This document shows positions 36,501-46,424 of a stretch of 64,000 nt of DNA, piece after piece (position 1 is the first letter of the stretch; the number at the start of each line of letters is the position of its first letter). The stretch comes from Psychroserpens damuponensis (GTDB lineage: Bacteria; Bacteroidota; Bacteroidia; Flavobacteriales; Flavobacteriaceae): positions 359,001 through 423,000 of the forward strand of contig NZ_JXJO01000016.1 of NCBI RefSeq assembly GCF_000826655.1. The letters are read 5' to 3'. The notes under the pieces were generated by a model that ran no database searches, was not told the origin of the DNA, and worked only from the letters and a program-made list of their open reading frames with translations. A program made the translations under genes and the position numbers.

Positions 36501-37068
36501 TGCTATTAATGTAAAGGTTGATAATGTTTTAGATGATAAATTAGATTGGACCACATTACAAGTAGAGAGCTTAAGTCATAATGGTCGTGTAGAAATTATT
36601 AACCAAACTAATGTGAGCTTCATATTTGATGCTATTAATTTGCCAGATATGTTTAGTGACGAGCCAAATTCTCACGGATTTATAACCTATAAAATTAAAC
36701 CAAAAAACGATGTGGTATTAGGAGATATATTCTATAACACGGCAGATATTTTCTTTGATTTTAATCCTGCAATAACTACAAATACGGTTTCTACGGAAAT
36801 TGTAAACACCTTATCATTAGAGGAGTTTGAAACCAATGTAGTTACAGTATATCCTAATCCTTCAAAATCTAACTTAACAATTACAACTAAATTTGGCTTT
36901 GATTATTTTACAATTGTAGATATTAACGGAAGAGTTTTAAATACATTTACAAACGAGGAAGCCGATTTAAGTAAAACCATAGATATTGAAGCGTTAGCTA
37001 ACGGAATTTATTTTCTAAATTTAAAATCCCTAACCAAACAACACACTGTAAAGTTCATTAAAAATTAA
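33550..37068 (+). CDS. FG-GAP/VCBS-repeat secreted protein with T9SS sorting domain
   Basis: 1172 residues. Signal peptide MKHLYTTIVFTFCCHLIFAQ. About 14 calcium-loop repeats of the type DFDSDGDLD / DLDGDGDMD (residues about 45-720), each followed by a Trp-rich strand, predict one or two beta-propellers. A linker with Cys pair follows, then a DUF11-like 'SYDPNDIAV...FQNTGNASA' module (about 950-1090). The C-terminal type A sorting domain is VYPNPSKSNLTI ... GIYFLNLK. It would be moved across the outer membrane by the T9SS and displayed or released. Ligand unknown. Confidence 0.92.
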   Translation: MKHLYTTIVFTFCCHLIFAQTGFVKQSIIDSTFVVDNPSSLVSVDFDSDGDLDLLVASNQDDKVSWLENLDGLGTFSQLQLLVGTVDSPVSALAHDMDGDTDLDLIIASTGDEAIVWYENVDGLGNLGNSQQIATGLSGLNLNFTVADLDNDNDLDVISSSGSTISWFENIDGLGSFGSEVVLDSNSYSTHVIAEDMDADGDLDILFSQSNSELRWLDNLNSNATTWTANDISTIADGIIDVVVADIDGINGVDLVISSSINNKLFWCQNDGSNNFDSGQQLNTISGNAKGVAVADINGDTFLDVISVAGSEVSYYQNTDGLGAFSDQQIISTAINDGEIAVASDLTGNGFMDVVSASSIDNKIAWYQNIDELGNFSSQQLLSHSVEGLKSIYKADLDGDGDLDVLSVSNYGVVYWYEFIEETETFDVPKVITELDEDFETIYAEDLDGDGDMDVITGSYYFNSIKWFENLDGLGTFSSANLITDTLSSVTSMSVFDVDGDNDNDVVALSFFDGKLVWFENTDGTGNFGSENVLESGMMTPQEIFKVDFDNDNDLDILLSFRNTIQWYENTNGSFSAPNIITTSLSNNHFINVEDIDGDGDTDVLSASSNAITWFENTNSLGDFSDEILISNAFNNAPKAISAGDFDADGDVDVISSQDNNISWFENVDGLGTFGDEIFIENTYTLAKQFLIEDVDSNNAVDVITLFSEPGNNDFKVVWYDNKIVTNTISGQVLYEANGNCDANALVVPNQMVSTTSTIDGVSSFTNVNGFYENKVYEGDFTTQLEGLAPYFDYSPLTYASNYDTVNNLDVFNFCIEANTVVNDLNIAVYPSIDDPRPGFITTYELVYSNVGTTAQSGTVTFEFDDSKLQFASASETATTITNNTLAFDFIDLNPFETRTIALEFIVFAPPTTNIDDVLISTAAVNPIAGDFTEDDNTFNLEQTVIGSYDPNDIAVLEGDEISIDDTDNYLHYVIRFQNTGNASAINVKVDNVLDDKLDWTTLQVESLSHNGRVEIINQTNVSFIFDAINLPDMFSDEPNSHGFITYKIKPKNDVVLGDIFYNTADIFFDFNPAITTNTVSTEIVNTLSLEEFETNVVTVYPNPSKSNLTITTKFGFDYFTIVDINGRVLNTFTNEEADLSKTIDIEALANGIYFLNLKSLTKQHTVKFIKN

Positions 37069-38055
37069 ATGTCATCGCTTAAAACAGCAATAATTTCTAA
37101 TAAAAACGGTATGGAGCTCCACATCTCAAACTTTGGAGCCACCATCATTAGTTTAAAAGTGCCCAATAAACAAGGTTTTCTTACCGAAGTTGTTGTAGGT
37201 TTATCATCACCATTAGATTATCTTAAAGAGCAATATCTTAATCAAAATAGATGTTTAGGAAGTTCTATTGGTAGATATGCAGGACGAATTTCAGGAGGAG
37301 GCTATAAAATAGATGGGAAATTCTTCGCGCTTTCTCAACATAAAGCCGAACATTTACATGGTGGTTTTAAGGGGTTTGATAAGCAATATTGGGATTTTGA
37401 AAGTGTTGAGCGTACTGAAAACCCAATGATGACACTATCTTATGTGAGTAAACACCTTGAAGAAGGTCATCCAGGTAACTTACAAGTCTCAGTTAGCTAT
37501 CAATTGTTAGAAACTAACGAGCTGACTATCACTTATAGTGCAAAAACCGATAACCCAACACATGTAAATCTCACCAATCACTCGTATTTTAATCTCCACG
37601 GAAATGGAACCATCTTAAACCATAAGCTGCAAATTAACAGTGAGCGCTATTTAGAAATAGATGTAAATATGATGCCTTCTGGAGAAATTCTTAACTCCAA
37701 AAATTCTAAGGCAGATAGAACTGTACTAGAAAACATTGCTAGAGATGATTTTAATGGATTTGACGATACGTTTATTTTAACTACCGAAAAAGAGTGTGCA
37801 AGGCTCATTTCCGAAGAGACAGGAATCGAGATGATTGTAGATACCAATCAAAATACATTGGTAGTGTTTACTCCTAAAAATTTTGATGGAGTGACGTTTA
37901 AAGACGGTGTGGTTTATGATGATTTTCCTGCCATTTGTTTTGAAGCTCAAAATTATCCTGACGCACCTAATCATATCAATTTCCCGTCTACTTTATTAAT
38001 GCCAGATGAGATTTATGAGAATAGAACTTGTTTTAAATTTAATGTATTAAGTTAA
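37069..38055 (+). CDS. galM: aldose 1-epimerase (mutarotase)
   Basis: 328 residues. SSIGRYAGRISGG, HGGFKGFDKQYW, NLTNHSYFNLHGNG and CFEAQNYPDAPNHINFP are the GalM motifs with the catalytic His and late Glu. Interconverts anomers of hexoses. The ATG follows directly on the stop codon of the FG-GAP gene (TAA|ATG), yet the functions look unrelated. Cytosolic, no signal. Confidence 0.93.
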   Translation: MSSLKTAIISNKNGMELHISNFGATIISLKVPNKQGFLTEVVVGLSSPLDYLKEQYLNQNRCLGSSIGRYAGRISGGGYKIDGKFFALSQHKAEHLHGGFKGFDKQYWDFESVERTENPMMTLSYVSKHLEEGHPGNLQVSVSYQLLETNELTITYSAKTDNPTHVNLTNHSYFNLHGNGTILNHKLQINSERYLEIDVNMMPSGEILNSKNSKADRTVLENIARDDFNGFDDTFILTTEKECARLISEETGIEMIVDTNQNTLVVFTPKNFDGVTFKDGVVYDDFPAICFEAQNYPDAPNHINFPSTLLMPDEIYENRTCFKFNVLS

Positions 38056-38061
38056 AATAGT

Positions 38062-39531
38062 CTAGTTTAATAATTCTACAGGAAAGCCGTTAACCGTAAG
38101 TTCCCAAACTTCAGGAAGTATAAAATAAACAAACAAGGTGACTAAAATTATTGATATTACATTCATTATTATTCCTTTACTTACCATGTCTGGAATTCTT
38201 AAATAACCAGATCCAAAAACTACAGCATTTGGAGGTGTTGCCACTGGAAGCATAAATGCGCATGATGCGGCAACTGCAGCACCAACCATCAAAATAAATG
38301 GATGCATATCTACTGTGATTGCCATGGGAGCCAAAACTGGTAAAAGCATGGCTGTGGTTGCTAGATTTGAGGTGATTTCGGTTAAAAAATTAACGGCTGC
38401 AACCAATAAAAAGATTAAAAGAATTGTGGTGACTCCTGCTAATAAAGTCATTTGATTGCCAATCCATTCTGCTAAACCGCTAGATTGAAATCCTTGAGCT
38501 AAGGCCATTCCGCCTCCAAACAGCAAGATAATTCCCCAAGGTAATTTTGTGGCTTCTTCCCAATTAATGATGTGCTCTTTTTTGTTTTTTGCAGGTATTA
38601 AAAATAACACAATAGCAAAAAACATAGCAATAATAGTATCATCTAATGCTGGTAAAAACGATTGTAATAAAAAGGATCGTGTAATCCAACAAAAGGCTGT
38701 AATAGCAAAAACGATGGCAACTATTTGTTCTTCATAACTAATCTTGCCAAGTGTTTTTAGGAGCCTTTTAATTTCTTGTTTTCCTCCTGGAAACTCGGTT
38801 TGTTTAAATGTAAACGCAAATCGTGTGAGATATTGCCAACAAATAACTAATAAAATTAAAGAAATTGGAAATCCAAAAATAAACCATTGTGAGAACGTGA
38901 TTTCATAGCCATAAATATCAGATACAACTCCAGCCAAAACTAAATTTGGAGGTGTGCCAATTAGCGTACCAATACCACCAATAGAAGCACTATAAGCAAT
39001 GGCAAGCATGAGCGCTTTTCCGAAGATAGTATTTTCGTTTTCAATAGTATTAGGATTGTCTTTTAGTTGTTTTATAATGGCAATACCTATGGGTAACATC
39101 ATAACAGATGTTGCTGTATTTGAAATCCACATAGATAAAAATGCTGTGGCTACCATAAACCCAAGTATGATTTTTTTAATATCGCTACCAATTATATTAA
39201 TGATGTTTAAGGCAATACGTTTGTGCAGGTTCCATTTTTCTATAGCTATCGCAATAATAAATCCGCCTAAATAAAGAAATACATATTTATGACCAAAAGC
39301 GCTTGTAGTTGAAGATAAGTCTAAACCACCAGACAAGGGAAACAACACAATAGGCAGTAAAGCACTTACGGCAATTGGGATGGCTTCTGTGATCCACCAA
39401 ACGGCAATCCATGCTGTTGATGCTAGTACTGCATTGGCTTCATTTGAAAGCCCTTCAGGTTTAAAAAATAACAGTATTATGATAAAAAGCGTTGGGCCTA
39501 AAAAAAGACCTATACGTTTAGTGAGTGTCAT
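38062..39531 (-). CDS. SLC13/DASS-family sodium:dicarboxylate symporter
   Basis: 489 residues, about 12 helices. Conserved blocks: WWITEAIPIAVSALLPIVLFPL, SIGGIGTLIGTPPNLVLAG (first SNT-type motif), LTEITSNLATTAMLLPVLAPMA (second SNT motif) and ASCAFMLPVATPPNAVVFGSG. Imports C4-dicarboxylates, citrate or sulfate with sodium. Convergent with galM (6 bp apart). Substrate not decidable by eye. Confidence 0.9.
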   Translation of the reverse strand: MTLTKRIGLFLGPTLFIIILLFFKPEGLSNEANAVLASTAWIAVWWITEAIPIAVSALLPIVLFPLSGGLDLSSTTSAFGHKYVFLYLGGFIIAIAIEKWNLHKRIALNIINIIGSDIKKIILGFMVATAFLSMWISNTATSVMMLPIGIAIIKQLKDNPNTIENENTIFGKALMLAIAYSASIGGIGTLIGTPPNLVLAGVVSDIYGYEITFSQWFIFGFPISLILLVICWQYLTRFAFTFKQTEFPGGKQEIKRLLKTLGKISYEEQIVAIVFAITAFCWITRSFLLQSFLPALDDTIIAMFFAIVLFLIPAKNKKEHIINWEEATKLPWGIILLFGGGMALAQGFQSSGLAEWIGNQMTLLAGVTTILLIFLLVAAVNFLTEITSNLATTAMLLPVLAPMAITVDMHPFILMVGAAVAASCAFMLPVATPPNAVVFGSGYLRIPDMVSKGIIMNVISIILVTLFVYFILPEVWELTVNGFPVELLN

Positions 39532-39791
39532 ATTTAAAAAATTAATCGCACTAAGATATGCAATTCTATTGGTCTTATATTTTATCTTTAAACATTGAAC
39601 TTCAAAGGGTTAGTGGTTTGGGCTGTTTTTTTTACGTCAATTATTTGTTTTTCAGTCAATTGTGATAAGTCTTTTTCGTCGCATTAGTTTGTGGTTTTAA
39701 TTTTTTTTGTAATTTAGACCTTTAGTTATCCCTGTAATTAATTGAGTACGTTAAGTTTTGACGCAAGACTAATAATTTTTATACCATTGTT

Positions 39792-42383
39792 ATGTTATTC
39801 AAAAAAATAGGGATTTCCATCCTTCGTTTACTCAATTTCGTTAATAACCTTATTACCTCATTTGGTAAATTTGTTAAATCATCTTATTTAAGTCTTTTAT
39901 TTCTTGCTATTATATTATTAATGGTTCAAGCTTTAGAGCAAGCTAATACGTTATTAGTAGATATGATAGAAGGTGATACCATATCACTACTATTATGTTT
40001 TGTGGTTATTTCTGTATTTGCTTCAGTACTGTCTCATTATCCTAGATATATTTATTATGCCGAAAATATAAATGATAGTCGCGATGATCATAAATGGTAT
40101 GTATATAAATGGTTTGGATATGCCATTTTTATTTTCTCTAAAATAGATCCAAACTATAAGCAAGATTATAAAGCAAAATTTTTTAGACATTGTCTAGGCT
40201 TAGTTATTTTTACTATTTGGCATTATTATATTTTTCAAACCTTCTATTTCAAAATGTATTTTAGTGATTTAGATGTAGATATGATTCAATTAATAACGCT
40301 AGTGCTTTGCGTTTTACCAGCACTTTTATTAATCATATTGCTAGATAAATTTGATGTTTACCAAGACAAATTATTAGAAGTTAAAAGTGATGAAGCCATT
40401 ACCTTAGCTAAAGCTCACAAAAAGAAATTCGTAACCAAAGGCGTCAATGCACTTTTTGTATGTATCGTTTTAGTAATTGTATTTGCTATTGTCATCGCAT
40501 TTACTCTTAACTTTAGTCTCTACGGTTATTGGCTGCTTCAAATTTTTACGTTCTTGTTAGCAATTCTCTATATTATGTTTAGAGTTTTTCGTGTTTATGC
40601 TAAAACCATAAATTTTAATCGCTTTTATTTTTTGAGTAGTAGTGTAGGTTATTTAAGGTACTACTTTGTTTTTGCAGTAGTAGTTATATTATTTTTAATC
40701 TACAGTAATATTGCTGTTTATAATACATGGAAGCTTTCTAATGCAATGCTCATATTACTGTCTTATGTATTTGTTATATATTATGGTATTGCGTGTTTGG
40801 TGAAGTACTTTTTTATGTTAACCATTTTTAAAACTCAAAAAGAAGACTTAGATAATAATCCATACGTCACCAAAAAAAATTATTTATATAGCTCTGGAGT
40901 ATTACCAGATAACAGAAAAAATCTCTTACCCTTAGAACATCAAAACTCATTTGCAATACGACGTAGGCTCATAGCTTCGGTAGTCACTTTTATCATTATT
41001 GTACTTGGCGTATTAAGTTTTACTTCGGAAACTCAAATACACGAACTTCAGTCTTATAAAACAAATACAAGTGAAAATGTTCTAGAAATGGAAGCGTTCA
41101 AAAATAATCTAAGAAGCAGAACAAGTAAACCTTTGTTTTTTGTTGCTGCTCATGGAGGAGGTTTAAAAGCTAATATTTGGACGATGAAAGTGTTAAACGA
41201 AGTTCAAATAAAAACCGAAGGTGCCTTTCTTGATCAAACCGTTTCATTTTCAGGTGCTTCAGGAGGTATGATGGGAGTATCGTTATATTCAATATTAGGA
41301 GGAGAGCATACTAATGATTTTACAACAATTGGATTAAAAATAAATGATGTGGCAAGAGAGAACTTTGCCTCTAAAGATTTAGCGTTAGCCTTTGGTTTTG
41401 ATATGGTTAGAAAAGTTTACCCCTTAAATAAAATTGGCAAATATAAAGACAGATCGTATTTTTCTATGGTTACCTATCGTAATATTCTAGAGGATCAATC
41501 TGCAATGACGTTAGATTCAACGTCTTTTAATTCTTATTGGAAAACAAATATATATGATAATAAAACTGGCTATTTTCCATCGTTAATTGTGAACACAGCT
41601 AAAACTAACGGTAGGCGTGGTGTGTTCTATTCCGTGAAATACCCTCAAGATTCTACTATATTTTATAATTCAGACAATTTATCACAACTACGAAATGATA
41701 ATTCTATTGCCTACTATGAAGCAGTGTCTTCTACAAATAGGTTTCCTGCACTTAGTCCGGCTGCCAAAATAAAAGGTTATGGTCATTATATTGATGCAGG
41801 AGCTCTTGATAACAGCGGTCTTTTAAGCTCTCTCGATTTATACAATTACTTACAAAAAGATTCTACCTTAAATAAAACGAAAAAAGTATTCGTAGAAATC
41901 ATAAATGGTAGAAATAACTATATCTGGTATTTAGTCCAAAAATTTAAAGCTGAAAACGAAATTACGCACCTAAAAATAGATGAAGTAGAGCAAGATAATA
42001 TCGTAGCCGATTTAAAAACAGGCTTTAATCTCGATAAAATTCCCAATTATCTAAGTTCATATATGCGAGATCGAAGTAAAGACCCATCTATTGAATATGT
42101 ACCCATTTATTTGCCGTTTCAAATAGAATATAATGAAATTGAAAGTTATTTAGGAGGTGAGCTTATTGATAAAGATCAAGTGAGCGAGCTTCAAGTGTTT
42201 TTAAATCGTGAAAATGCGAAAGTCAAAAAAGAAATTAATGATAATGGTTTTGAATGGGAAACCTATGAACCTACATTAGCAAGACACTTGAGCGAAAGCA
42301 CCATAACATATTATGATCGCGTGATTCAAAGTACATTAATCACAGATCAAATTAAGGAGATAAAAACATTGTTAAACCAATAA
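39792..42383 (+). CDS. membrane-embedded patatin-like phospholipase
   Basis: 863 residues. The N-terminal half (about 1-400) has eight or more membrane helices. The C-terminal half is a patatin fold with oxyanion loop AAHGGGLKA (about 453-461), nucleophile Ser490 in GASGG, and Asp668 in DAGALDNSG (the usual DGG/DGA motif). Patatins of this kind hydrolyse lipid acyl esters. The membrane half is unusual. First gene of a four-gene plus-strand run ending at 44799 (gaps of 12, 17 and 5 bp). Confidence 0.85.
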   Translation: MLFKKIGISILRLLNFVNNLITSFGKFVKSSYLSLLFLAIILLMVQALEQANTLLVDMIEGDTISLLLCFVVISVFASVLSHYPRYIYYAENINDSRDDHKWYVYKWFGYAIFIFSKIDPNYKQDYKAKFFRHCLGLVIFTIWHYYIFQTFYFKMYFSDLDVDMIQLITLVLCVLPALLLIILLDKFDVYQDKLLEVKSDEAITLAKAHKKKFVTKGVNALFVCIVLVIVFAIVIAFTLNFSLYGYWLLQIFTFLLAILYIMFRVFRVYAKTINFNRFYFLSSSVGYLRYYFVFAVVVILFLIYSNIAVYNTWKLSNAMLILLSYVFVIYYGIACLVKYFFMLTIFKTQKEDLDNNPYVTKKNYLYSSGVLPDNRKNLLPLEHQNSFAIRRRLIASVVTFIIIVLGVLSFTSETQIHELQSYKTNTSENVLEMEAFKNNLRSRTSKPLFFVAAHGGGLKANIWTMKVLNEVQIKTEGAFLDQTVSFSGASGGMMGVSLYSILGGEHTNDFTTIGLKINDVARENFASKDLALAFGFDMVRKVYPLNKIGKYKDRSYFSMVTYRNILEDQSAMTLDSTSFNSYWKTNIYDNKTGYFPSLIVNTAKTNGRRGVFYSVKYPQDSTIFYNSDNLSQLRNDNSIAYYEAVSSTNRFPALSPAAKIKGYGHYIDAGALDNSGLLSSLDLYNYLQKDSTLNKTKKVFVEIINGRNNYIWYLVQKFKAENEITHLKIDEVEQDNIVADLKTGFNLDKIPNYLSSYMRDRSKDPSIEYVPIYLPFQIEYNEIESYLGGELIDKDQVSELQVFLNRENAKVKKEINDNGFEWETYEPTLARHLSESTITYYDRVIQSTLITDQIKEIKTLLNQ

Positions 42384-42395
42384 AATTAGAACGCT

Positions 42396-43220
42396 ATGAA
42401 AGCAATTAATAGTATTAATAATATTCCGTTACATTACGCAAGGCTAGTTAATCATCCTTATGGTACGCGTGGAGAACAGCGTCAGTTTTCTATAGATTCT
42501 AATTTTTTAAAAGTTCTTGAAAGCGCTTTTGATGAGGTGTTTACAAATTGTCCCTTAGGAGTGCCAGAAGTCGTGACAACTGCTGGGATTTTTGTCAATA
42601 AACCAGGTCAACATGGTCATGGTACAGCATTTGATTTGGATGCTGTGTTTTGGAAAGATCACACACTAGTTTCTAAAAATTTTATTCATCAAAAAGAACT
42701 GTATTTAGGTATAGAATCTTTTCTTCGGAAGCACTTCGGAATCGTTCTTAACTATTATTATAGAGGTCACGAAGATCATTGGCATGTAGATACGAGTGTG
42801 CCTGTTGATTACCATGAAGCCTCAAAATCTGAAACACTTTACCTTCAAATGGTGCTAAAATATATTTACGGTAAACCAGTCATTATTGATGGTTTATCTG
42901 GACCTCAAACTAGAAGTTATACCCACGATGTGTTTCATAGATTAAATATTAGTACGCCAATTACAACCAAAGATAATTACTTAAAATTCTTAGATATCAC
43001 TGGTAAGGTGGCTTATAAACTTTCCGAAGAAAAAACCACACCATTGCAATTATTAGAAAATTTAGAAACCGTTGTAAATCAACTCCCTTCTGCAAATAAG
43101 CATGTTGTAATAGGTGCTTTAAATACGTTTATGGATAATGTTGATACAGCAGCTTGGTTAAATGAGATGACTCATAATCACGATTTAGATGCTGTAATTG
43201 ACGCTGTATTAGCGTCTTAA
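42396..43220 (+). CDS. extensin-like / M15-type zinc peptidase homologue
   Basis: 274 residues, no signal peptide. Zinc site HGHGTAFDLD (about 73-82) and HEDHWHVD (about 125-132), the arrangement of extensin-like and M15 D-Ala-D-Ala peptidases. A later segment (IYGKPVIIDGLSGPQTR, about 157-173) hints at a peptidoglycan-binding-like repeat. Lack of a visible export signal is odd for a wall enzyme. Two octamers (42723, 42734) lie inside the gene and use rare codons. Second gene of the patatin operon. Confidence 0.8.
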   Translation: MKAINSINNIPLHYARLVNHPYGTRGEQRQFSIDSNFLKVLESAFDEVFTNCPLGVPEVVTTAGIFVNKPGQHGHGTAFDLDAVFWKDHTLVSKNFIHQKELYLGIESFLRKHFGIVLNYYYRGHEDHWHVDTSVPVDYHEASKSETLYLQMVLKYIYGKPVIIDGLSGPQTRSYTHDVFHRLNISTPITTKDNYLKFLDITGKVAYKLSEEKTTPLQLLENLETVVNQLPSANKHVVIGALNTFMDNVDTAAWLNEMTHNHDLDAVIDAVLAS

Positions 43221-43237
43221 TTTTTAAAACTAGTAGT

Positions 43238-43639
43238 ATGGATTCCTATCAAGTAGGCACAAATAAGCCCATAAAATTGAAAGTTGCTATTGTCACAGAA
43301 GCGATCCCAATAAGCTATGCATTTTTGTATCATACTATAGATGATCAAACACCTTATGCTATAATTCCGCCATTTGATCCAACTCAAAAAACCGGTTGGA
43401 AACAATTAGATGGAGGTAATGAAGTACAATCAAAAGTGTTTAGAGTAATGACATTTTGCCGATTTTTTAACCCATTTCCAAATCAAGAAACCTTTAATTT
43501 AGCTATTAAACAAATTAAAGATACTTATAAAGCGAGTATTAATGGAGGAAGCGAAGGGCAACTAGATATGAATTTTAAAGTCACTGCCTTTTATGAAGGC
43601 CAAACCTGTATTTTAGAAAGTGAATTGAAGTTAACCTAA
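43238..43639 (+). CDS. small unknown protein of the patatin operon
   Basis: 133 residues, no signal peptide or membrane helix. Probably a beta-rich soluble domain (LKVAIVTEAIPISYAFLYH, then AFYEGQTCILESELKLT). I do not recognise the family. It sits 17 bp behind the M15-like gene and 5 bp before the exported barrel-like protein, so it belongs to the same unit. Confidence 0.75.
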   Translation: MDSYQVGTNKPIKLKVAIVTEAIPISYAFLYHTIDDQTPYAIIPPFDPTQKTGWKQLDGGNEVQSKVFRVMTFCRFFNPFPNQETFNLAIKQIKDTYKASINGGSEGQLDMNFKVTAFYEGQTCILESELKLT

Positions 43640-43644
43640 TAGTC

Positions 43645-44799
43645 ATGAAACATCTTAAAATTATAATCCTTCTGCTTACAACTTCTGTTTTTGCTCAAAC
43701 AAATATCAATCCTGTTTCAGCTTTAAAAAATTTAGCACCTCCAAGTTCTCCAGCTTTTGTTTTGATGGATTTAACACCATCTAATATCATCGTGCCAGAG
43801 CATATTCAAGCCTTTTCTATACAAACCATAAGTGCCTTTTCTGGTGATAGCTCTAACGGGTTATCAAACAATAATTACGCTGTAGAATTTCAACCTTATT
43901 GGTATGTTAAGCGAAATAATATGAGCTTTTTTAAGTATAACAATCTTAAAAAAAATGATGGGATAAATGCTGAAACTTCAAATCCAAAGGATTATACTAA
44001 ATATAATGTTTTTGGTGATGCTTGGAAACGAGCGTCAGTATCTTTAGCATTAATGAATGGTAATTTTAATGTCTTTGAAACTGCACAATCTTATGTTTCG
44101 GTAGGAGCGAGAACACGATTACTATCCTTTAAAACTAAAGAGCAACGTAGTGCAATAGTGTCACAGTATTCAAATTACGAACAATTTATGACGAGCCAAG
44201 AAGTGATTATGATTTTCGCAAATCCTAGTTTAAGTGCTTCGGAAAAAAATACAGCCATTACCAATCTTGAAACCTATAAGACAATAGTTAACGATTTTGA
44301 AAACACACTCAACCAAAAACCGTTATTTGCTCTCGATGTTGCAGCGGCTTACAGCCACTTTATGGGAGACGAAAGTCAAGATTTAGATGATGGCTTTGGA
44401 CGTTTAGGTATTTGGGCATCTGGAGATTTAGCATTTTATACACCAACAATTGGTAGTAATAGCCACATTCATTTTTATGGTGTGTTTAGATATCTTCGTG
44501 ACGGACTTATCATCAACTCAAATTTAGATGGTTTAAAGATTGAAGAGGCTATAGATTATGGCGCAAAACTGGAGTTAGAACTCGATAATTTATCGTTTGG
44601 ATATGAGTATATTACAAGAGCTATAGATAGTGATAACGAAGAACGCTCTATGGGTTCCATTAGATATAAAATCAATAATGCCTTTACATTAAATGGTGGT
44701 TTTGGTAAAAATTTTAAAAGCAACGGTAATACTGTAGCGCTTTTTGGGATACAATGGGGAATTGATTATGGCAGTTCAGTATCCCTTGGTACTCAATAA
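43645..44799 (+). CDS. exported, probably outer-membrane beta-barrel protein of the patatin operon
   Basis: 384 residues. Signal peptide MKHLKIIILLLTTSVFAQ. The body has many short amphipathic strands, and the last third (YGAKLELELDNLSFGYEYI, MGSIRYKI, FTLNGGFGKNF) looks like barrel strands; ends in alternating hydrophobic residues. No enzyme motif. Last gene of the four-gene unit. Family not recognised. Confidence 0.75.
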   Translation: MKHLKIIILLLTTSVFAQTNINPVSALKNLAPPSSPAFVLMDLTPSNIIVPEHIQAFSIQTISAFSGDSSNGLSNNNYAVEFQPYWYVKRNNMSFFKYNNLKKNDGINAETSNPKDYTKYNVFGDAWKRASVSLALMNGNFNVFETAQSYVSVGARTRLLSFKTKEQRSAIVSQYSNYEQFMTSQEVIMIFANPSLSASEKNTAITNLETYKTIVNDFENTLNQKPLFALDVAAAYSHFMGDESQDLDDGFGRLGIWASGDLAFYTPTIGSNSHIHFYGVFRYLRDGLIINSNLDGLKIEEAIDYGAKLELELDNLSFGYEYITRAIDSDNEERSMGSIRYKINNAFTLNGGFGKNFKSNGNTVALFGIQWGIDYGSSVSLGTQ

Positions 44800-44877
44800 A
44801 TTGTAGTGGTTTTCAATTTTTAATGAAATGAAATCATAAATGATGATTATTTTCTATATTTAGAGAAAATAACCTAT

Positions 44878-46416
44878 ATGTTAAGAAAAGTTTTTGGAAG
44901 CGCTGTTTTTGGAGTAGAAGCTACAACCATCACAGTTGAGGTTAATGTAGATTCAGGAATTGGCTACCATCTTGTTGGTCTTCCCGATAACGCTATCAAA
45001 GAAAGTAATTTTCGTATTGCTGCAGCACTTCAAAATAATGGTTATAAAATTCCCGGTAAAAAGATCATTATTAACATGTCTCCTGCCGATTTACGTAAAG
45101 AAGGGTCATCTTATGACCTTACTTTGGCAATTGGAATTCTCGTTGCAACCAACCAAATTCAAGGAGATGATATCGACAAATACCTTATTATGGGTGAATT
45201 GTCTCTCGACGGAAATTTACAACCTATAAGAGGAGCGCTTCCTATTGCAGTTAAGGCTAGGGAAGAAGGGTTTAAAGGATTTATTCTTCCGAAGCAAAAC
45301 GCCAAAGAGGCTGCTATTGTTGATGGCCTAGAAGTTTTTGGTGTGGATAATATTTTGCAAGTCATACAGTTTTTTGATACAGGAGAGCCTCTTGAGCAAA
45401 CCATTATCAACACAAGAGAGGAGTTTTATAAAAACCTTGATTTTCCAGAGTTTGATTTTAGTGATGTTAAAGGTCAAGAAAGTATTAAACGCTGTATGGA
45501 AATTGCAGCAGCAGGAGGTCATAATATTATTTTAATTGGTCCTCCAGGTGCAGGAAAAACAATGCTTGCCAAGAGATTGCCTAGTATTTTGCCACCAATG
45601 ACGTTACATGAAGCTTTGGAGACCACCAAAATACATTCGGTTGTAGGTCGTGTTAAAGAACATACAGGTTTGATGGCTCAACGACCGTTTAGAAGTCCGC
45701 ATCATACTATTAGTAATGTTGCTTTGGTGGGAGGAGGCAGTTATCCGCAACCAGGAGAAATATCTCTATCTCACAACGGTGTTTTGTTTTTAGATGAATT
45801 ACCAGAATTTAAACGCGAAGTTCTGGAAGTGATGCGACAACCTTTGGAAGATCGTGAAGTTACTATTTCTAGGGCAAAATTCACCGTAACTTATCCATCA
45901 TCATTTATGTTGGTTGCCAGTATGAATCCAAGTCCTGGTGGTTATTTTAACGATCCTAATGCGCCTGTAACGTCTTCTCCTGCTGAAATGCAGCGGTATT
46001 TAAGTAAAATCTCCGGACCATTATTAGATCGAATAGATATTCATATTGAAGTGACACCAGTTCCTTTTGATAAATTAGCAGATGAACGTAAAGGTGAAAC
46101 TTCCGTAGACATAAGAAAACGAGTGACTGCAGCTCGTGAAATTCAAACGAAACGTTTTGAAGATTCTAGCAAAGTACATTATAACGCACAAATGAATACG
46201 AAATTCTTAAGGCAATACTGCAAATTAGACGCTGCCTCCATGCAACTATTAAAAACAGCCATGGAACGTTTAAATTTGTCTGCTAGAGCATATGACAGAA
46301 TTTTAAAAGTATCTCGTACAATCGCAGATCTCGAAGGTGTTGACGATATAAATGGCTCTCACATTTCCGAAGCTATACAATATAGAAGCATGGATCGAGA
46401 GGGTTGGCTAGGATAA
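44878..46416 (+). CDS. comM: YifB/ComM-family AAA+ ATPase (Mg-chelatase-like)
   Basis: 512 residues. N-terminal ChlI-type domain ([35 protein letters not shown]), Walker [10 protein letters not shown], Walker [17 protein letters not shown]-like [11 protein letters not shown] and C-terminal Mg_chelatase domain ([21 protein letters not shown]). In naturally competent bacteria ComM helps branch migration of incoming DNA; in others the role is open. Stands alone, convergent with the glycosyltransferase. Confidence 0.92.
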   Translation: MLRKVFGSAVFGVEATTITVEVNVDSGIGYHLVGLPDNAIKESNFRIAAALQNNGYKIPGKKIIINMSPADLRKEGSSYDLTLAIGILVATNQIQGDDIDKYLIMGELSLDGNLQPIRGALPIAVKAREEGFKGFILPKQNAKEAAIVDGLEVFGVDNILQVIQFFDTGEPLEQTIINTREEFYKNLDFPEFDFSDVKGQESIKRCMEIAAAGGHNIILIGPPGAGKTMLAKRLPSILPPMTLHEALETTKIHSVVGRVKEHTGLMAQRPFRSPHHTISNVALVGGGSYPQPGEISLSHNGVLFLDELPEFKREVLEVMRQPLEDREVTISRAKFTVTYPSSFMLVASMNPSPGGYFNDPNAPVTSSPAEMQRYLSKISGPLLDRIDIHIEVTPVPFDKLADERKGETSVDIRKRVTAAREIQTKRFEDSSKVHYNAQMNTKFLRQYCKLDAASMQLLKTAMERLNLSARAYDRILKVSRTIADLEGVDDINGSHISEAIQYRSMDREGWLG

Positions 46417-46424
46417 TTTAAAAA

